Origin: CAZOVB01 sp964583095
GTDB taxonomy: Bacteria; Planctomycetota; Phycisphaerae; SM23-33
Direction: 5' to 3'
NCBI GenBank assembly: GCA_964583095.1
Contig: CAZOVB010000008.1
Coordinates: 1 to 64,000 of the forward strand
Length of the DNA: 64,000 nt
Shown piece by piece: positions 62,006 to 64,000 of the stretch (position 1 is its first letter; every line of letters begins with the position of its first letter). The notes under the pieces were generated by a model that did no database searches, was not told the origin of the DNA, and saw only the letters and a program-made list of their open reading frames with translations. Made by a program: the position numbers and the translations under genes.

Positions 62006-63122
62006 TTACTTGGCCCGGCTGGCAGCGCGCTGCTGCAGGTATGCGTCGATGAATTCCTGGATGTCGCCGTCCAGAACGCGGTCGGCCTGGGAGATCTTGA
62101 CGTCCGTGCGTTCGTCGCGAACCAATTGGTAGGGATACAGCACGTAGGAACGGATCTGGCTGCCGAAGGCGATTTCGCCTTTGTCTCCGTAGAGTTTGGC
62201 CAGTTCCGCGTCCCGCTTGGCCTGTTTGTGCTGGTACAGTTTGGCTGCAAGCATGTTGCGGGCTTCGGCCCGGTTCTTGTGCTGGCTTCTCTGGTTCTGG
62301 CACTGCACGACGATTCCGGTAGGCAGGTGGGTCAGCCGGATGGCACTGGAGGTTTTGTTCACGTGCTGGCCGCCGGCCCCGCTGGCGCGGTAGGTATCTT
62401 CGCGCACATCGGCGTCCCAGTCGATCTCGACCTCCACGTCCCGCAGTTCCGGCAGGACATCCACCGAGGCAAAGCTCGTGTGTCTTCGATTCTGCGAGTC
62501 GAACGGACTGACCCGCACAAGTCTATGGACACCTCGCTCACAGGAAAGATAGCCATAAGCGAACGGACCGGTGACATGGAAGGTTGCGGCCTTGATGCCG
62601 GCCTCTTCGCCTTCGAGCATGTCCACTTCTTCCGGTTCGTAGCCGGCCTTTTCAAAGTATCGCAGATACATGCGCATGAGCATCTCGGCCCAGTCGCAGC
62701 TTTCGGTGCCTCCCGCCCCGGCGTGAATGGAGAAGTAGCATCCGCTGCGGTCGTGCGGGCCGCTGAGCAGGGCCTTGAGTTCCAGGCGGTCCATCTCCCG
62801 CTGGGCCTTGGCGGCCTCACGCTGGGCTTCGGCGAGGTCCTCTTCGCTGTCGGCTTCGGTGGCCAGCTCGAACAGCACGGCCAGGTCTTCCACCCGGGCC
62901 GAAACGTCCGTAATCGGCTGGGTCATGGCCTTGACGCTCTTGAGCTGCTTGACGATTTCCTGGGCCTGTTCCTGGTCGTTCCAGAAATCGGGCTCGGACA
63001 TCCGTGCTTCGAGCTCTTCCAGTTCAGCCTTGCGGGCGGGGTAGTCAAAGAGAGTCCCGGATCGCGTGAATCCGGGCGCGAAGAGACTCGATGGTTTCTT
63101 TGAGAGCTTCTGCTTCAATCAT
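62006..63122 (-). CDS. prfB: Peptide chain release factor 2 (programmed +1 frameshift)
   Basis: RF2 recognises UGA and UAA. A continuous frame from 63118 gives a plausible but wrong N terminus. The ATG at 63120-63122, with GGAG upstream, opens a 25-codon frame (MIEAEALKETIESLRARIHA, then IRDSL) that ends in TGA at 63045-63047. At CTT TGA C the ribosome must shift +1, skipping base 63047, and continue DYPARKAELEELEARM to 62006, giving 371 residues. The codon-recognition motif SPF lies in VRVSPFDSQNRRHTSFASVD and GGQ in SGAGGQHVNKTSSAIRL. The frameshift autoregulates RF2 level. Confidence 0.95.
63044..63050 (-). promoter_or_regulatory. prfB recoding site CTT TGA C
   Basis: On the minus strand the heptamer CTTTGAC is identical to the E. 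coli prfB shift site and is followed by TAC, as in E. coli. The upstream internal Shine-Dalgarno-like element is weak (CGGGA, 63054-63058) compared with AGGGGG in E. coli. TGA is the in-frame stop that RF2 itself reads, giving feedback control. Confidence 0.92.
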
Positions 63123-63308
63123 GGCGGGATTACTCCAGTTGGACTATCTTACCCGCCCGAGCTTTTTCAGACAAGCCCCGCCATGGGTGCAAAAAAGGAT
63201 TTCATTTCGCAACTTGCTCGGCTGGAACGAGTTTCGCGTTTTCTTCTGAAAGATCTCAGCGATAGAATCGACTTCCACTGCGAGATTGCGACAACGGGAG
63301 AGGATGGA

Positions 63309-64000
63309 TTGGAGCAGAACAAAACACCGAAACAAGACCAGGCGGTCCTGGATCTGGAAGACCTGAGCAAATCGTTCGGGAAATTCCATGCCCTGGAGGC
63401 CCTGAACCTGAAGGTCCAGCCCGGGCAGGTCCTGGCCCTGCTGGGACCCAACGGCGCGGGCAAAACCACCACCATGCGCCTGATCATGGGAATCCTTCAG
63501 CCCAGCCGAGGCAAGGCCCGGGTGATGGGGCTGGATTGCTTCGCCCACCGCGACCAGACCAAGCGACACATCGGCTATCTGCCCGATGAACCGGTCTTCT
63601 ACGACTACCTGCGAGGACGGGAGATCTGGCAGTTCGTGGGGACGATGCATGGCCTGGCCCCGGAGGAAATCGCCGCGCGGGTCGAGCCGCTCCTGGAGAA
63701 GCTGGAACTGACCGATGCGACCGAGGAATACGCGGCCAACTACTCCAAGGGCATGAAGAAGAAGCTCGCAGCCATCTGCGCGATGCTGCACGAGCCGGAC
63801 CTGCTGATCCTCGATGAGCCGACCAACGGTCTGGACCCCCTTGCCACGCGGACGATGCACGAGCTGATCCGCAGCCAATGCGAAAAGGGCAGGAGCGTGT
63901 TTTTCTCGACGCACCTGTTGGACCAGGCCCAGAAGCTCTGCACGCGGGCGGCAATCCTCCACCAGGGCAGGCTGGGGGCCCAGGGAGACCTGGACGAGCT
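63309..64000 (+). CDS. ABC transporter ATP-binding protein (3' end outside window)
   Basis: A TTG at 63309 is chosen because GGGAGAGGA lies just upstream; an ATG at 63183 in the same frame would add 42 residues. Walker A is LLGPNGAGKTTTMRLIMG, and the ABC signature is NYSKGMKKKLAAICAMLHEP. Walker B is LLILDEPTNGLDP, and the H loop is FFSTHLLDQAQK. The architecture and the IGYLPDEPVFYDYLRG stretch match ABC-2-type exporters (drug, antibiotic or polysaccharide). The permease should lie beyond the window. About 230 residues are present. Confidence 0.92.
   Translation, partial: MEQNKTPKQDQAVLDLEDLSKSFGKFHALEALNLKVQPGQVLALLGPNGAGKTTTMRLIMGILQPSRGKARVMGLDCFAHRDQTKRHIGYLPDEPVFYDYLRGREIWQFVGTMHGLAPEEIAARVEPLLEKLELTDATEEYAANYSKGMKKKLAAICAMLHEPDLLILDEPTNGLDPLATRTMHELIRSQCEKGRSVFFSTHLLDQAQKLCTRAAILHQGRLGAQGDLDE

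Noticed and set aside
61926..62303. Upstream extension of the DUF4159 protein
   Set aside because: It would overlap prfB and hides the signal peptide starting at 61925.
62006..63118. Continuous prfB frame starting at 63118
   Set aside because: The conserved CTTTGAC recoding site and the ATG at 63122 show that the real N terminus is in the other frame.

Overview
The window is GC-rich and densely coded. Its gene families suggest a planctomycete, most likely of the Phycisphaerae type. The evidence is a secreted propeller protein with a PEP-CTERM tail, an HzsA-like PD40/CxxCH protein, a DUF4159 protein, a TPR protein carrying two RNA polymerase alpha C-terminal domains, a glycyl radical enzyme and many small lipoproteins. 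The assignment is inference from gene content, because no rRNA or taxonomic marker gene is present. I see no phage, transposon, integron, CRISPR array or defence island.

Layout. 1-300: 3' part of a probable 6S RNA, then tRNA-Thr(TGT). 0.4-7.2 kb: a lipoprotein, an HzsA-like protein, a PQQ propeller/URO-D pair and a divergent AraC regulator. 7.2-8.9 kb: isopropylmalate dehydrogenase family enzyme and a DUF1854 protein. 8.9-15 kb: envelope and unknown proteins. 15-26 kb: a signalling and motility region (MCP with duplicated sensor, RecQ, flagellin, LuxR protein with a degenerate receiver, hybrid histidine kinase). 26-27.5 kb: prfA and rpmE. 27.6-31 kb: an ilv locus with a truncated acetolactate synthase copy, full ilvB and ilvN. 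31-38.6 kb: nucleoside hydrolase, glycyl radical enzyme, Memo-family protein, ribBA and an MTA/purine phosphorylase. 38.6-47 kb: DciA, an EF-hand membrane protein, ComF, a HEAT protein, the TPR/alpha-CTD protein and SpoIID/LytB. 47-52 kb: a second short flagellin, a Cache sensor with a CheD-like tail, an EAL/HDOD protein and a PDZ protein. 52-64 kb: a zinc-ribbon repeat membrane protein, GH130, RNase Y, ferredoxin, an RbsC-like permease, a DUF4159 protein, prfB and the start of an ABC ATPase.

The strongest unannotated signal is in the ilv locus. Both the truncated and the full ilvB copies are preceded by a TTGACT promoter, a 36-codon leader ORF starting close to the predicted transcription start, a run of Val codons near its end, a terminal Ala-Ala-Ala-stop, and a GC-rich hairpin whose left arm is formed by those Ala codons. 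This looks like duplicated ribosome-mediated attenuation. Other notable points are the dual alpha-CTD protein, a prfB +1 frameshift site (CTT TGA C) that corrects the naive gene start, the Cache/CheD-like fusion, the RecQ with two tandem winged-helix domains and the receiver lacking its phosphorylation residues.

The calls rest on reading motifs by eye. No database search or structure prediction was run.
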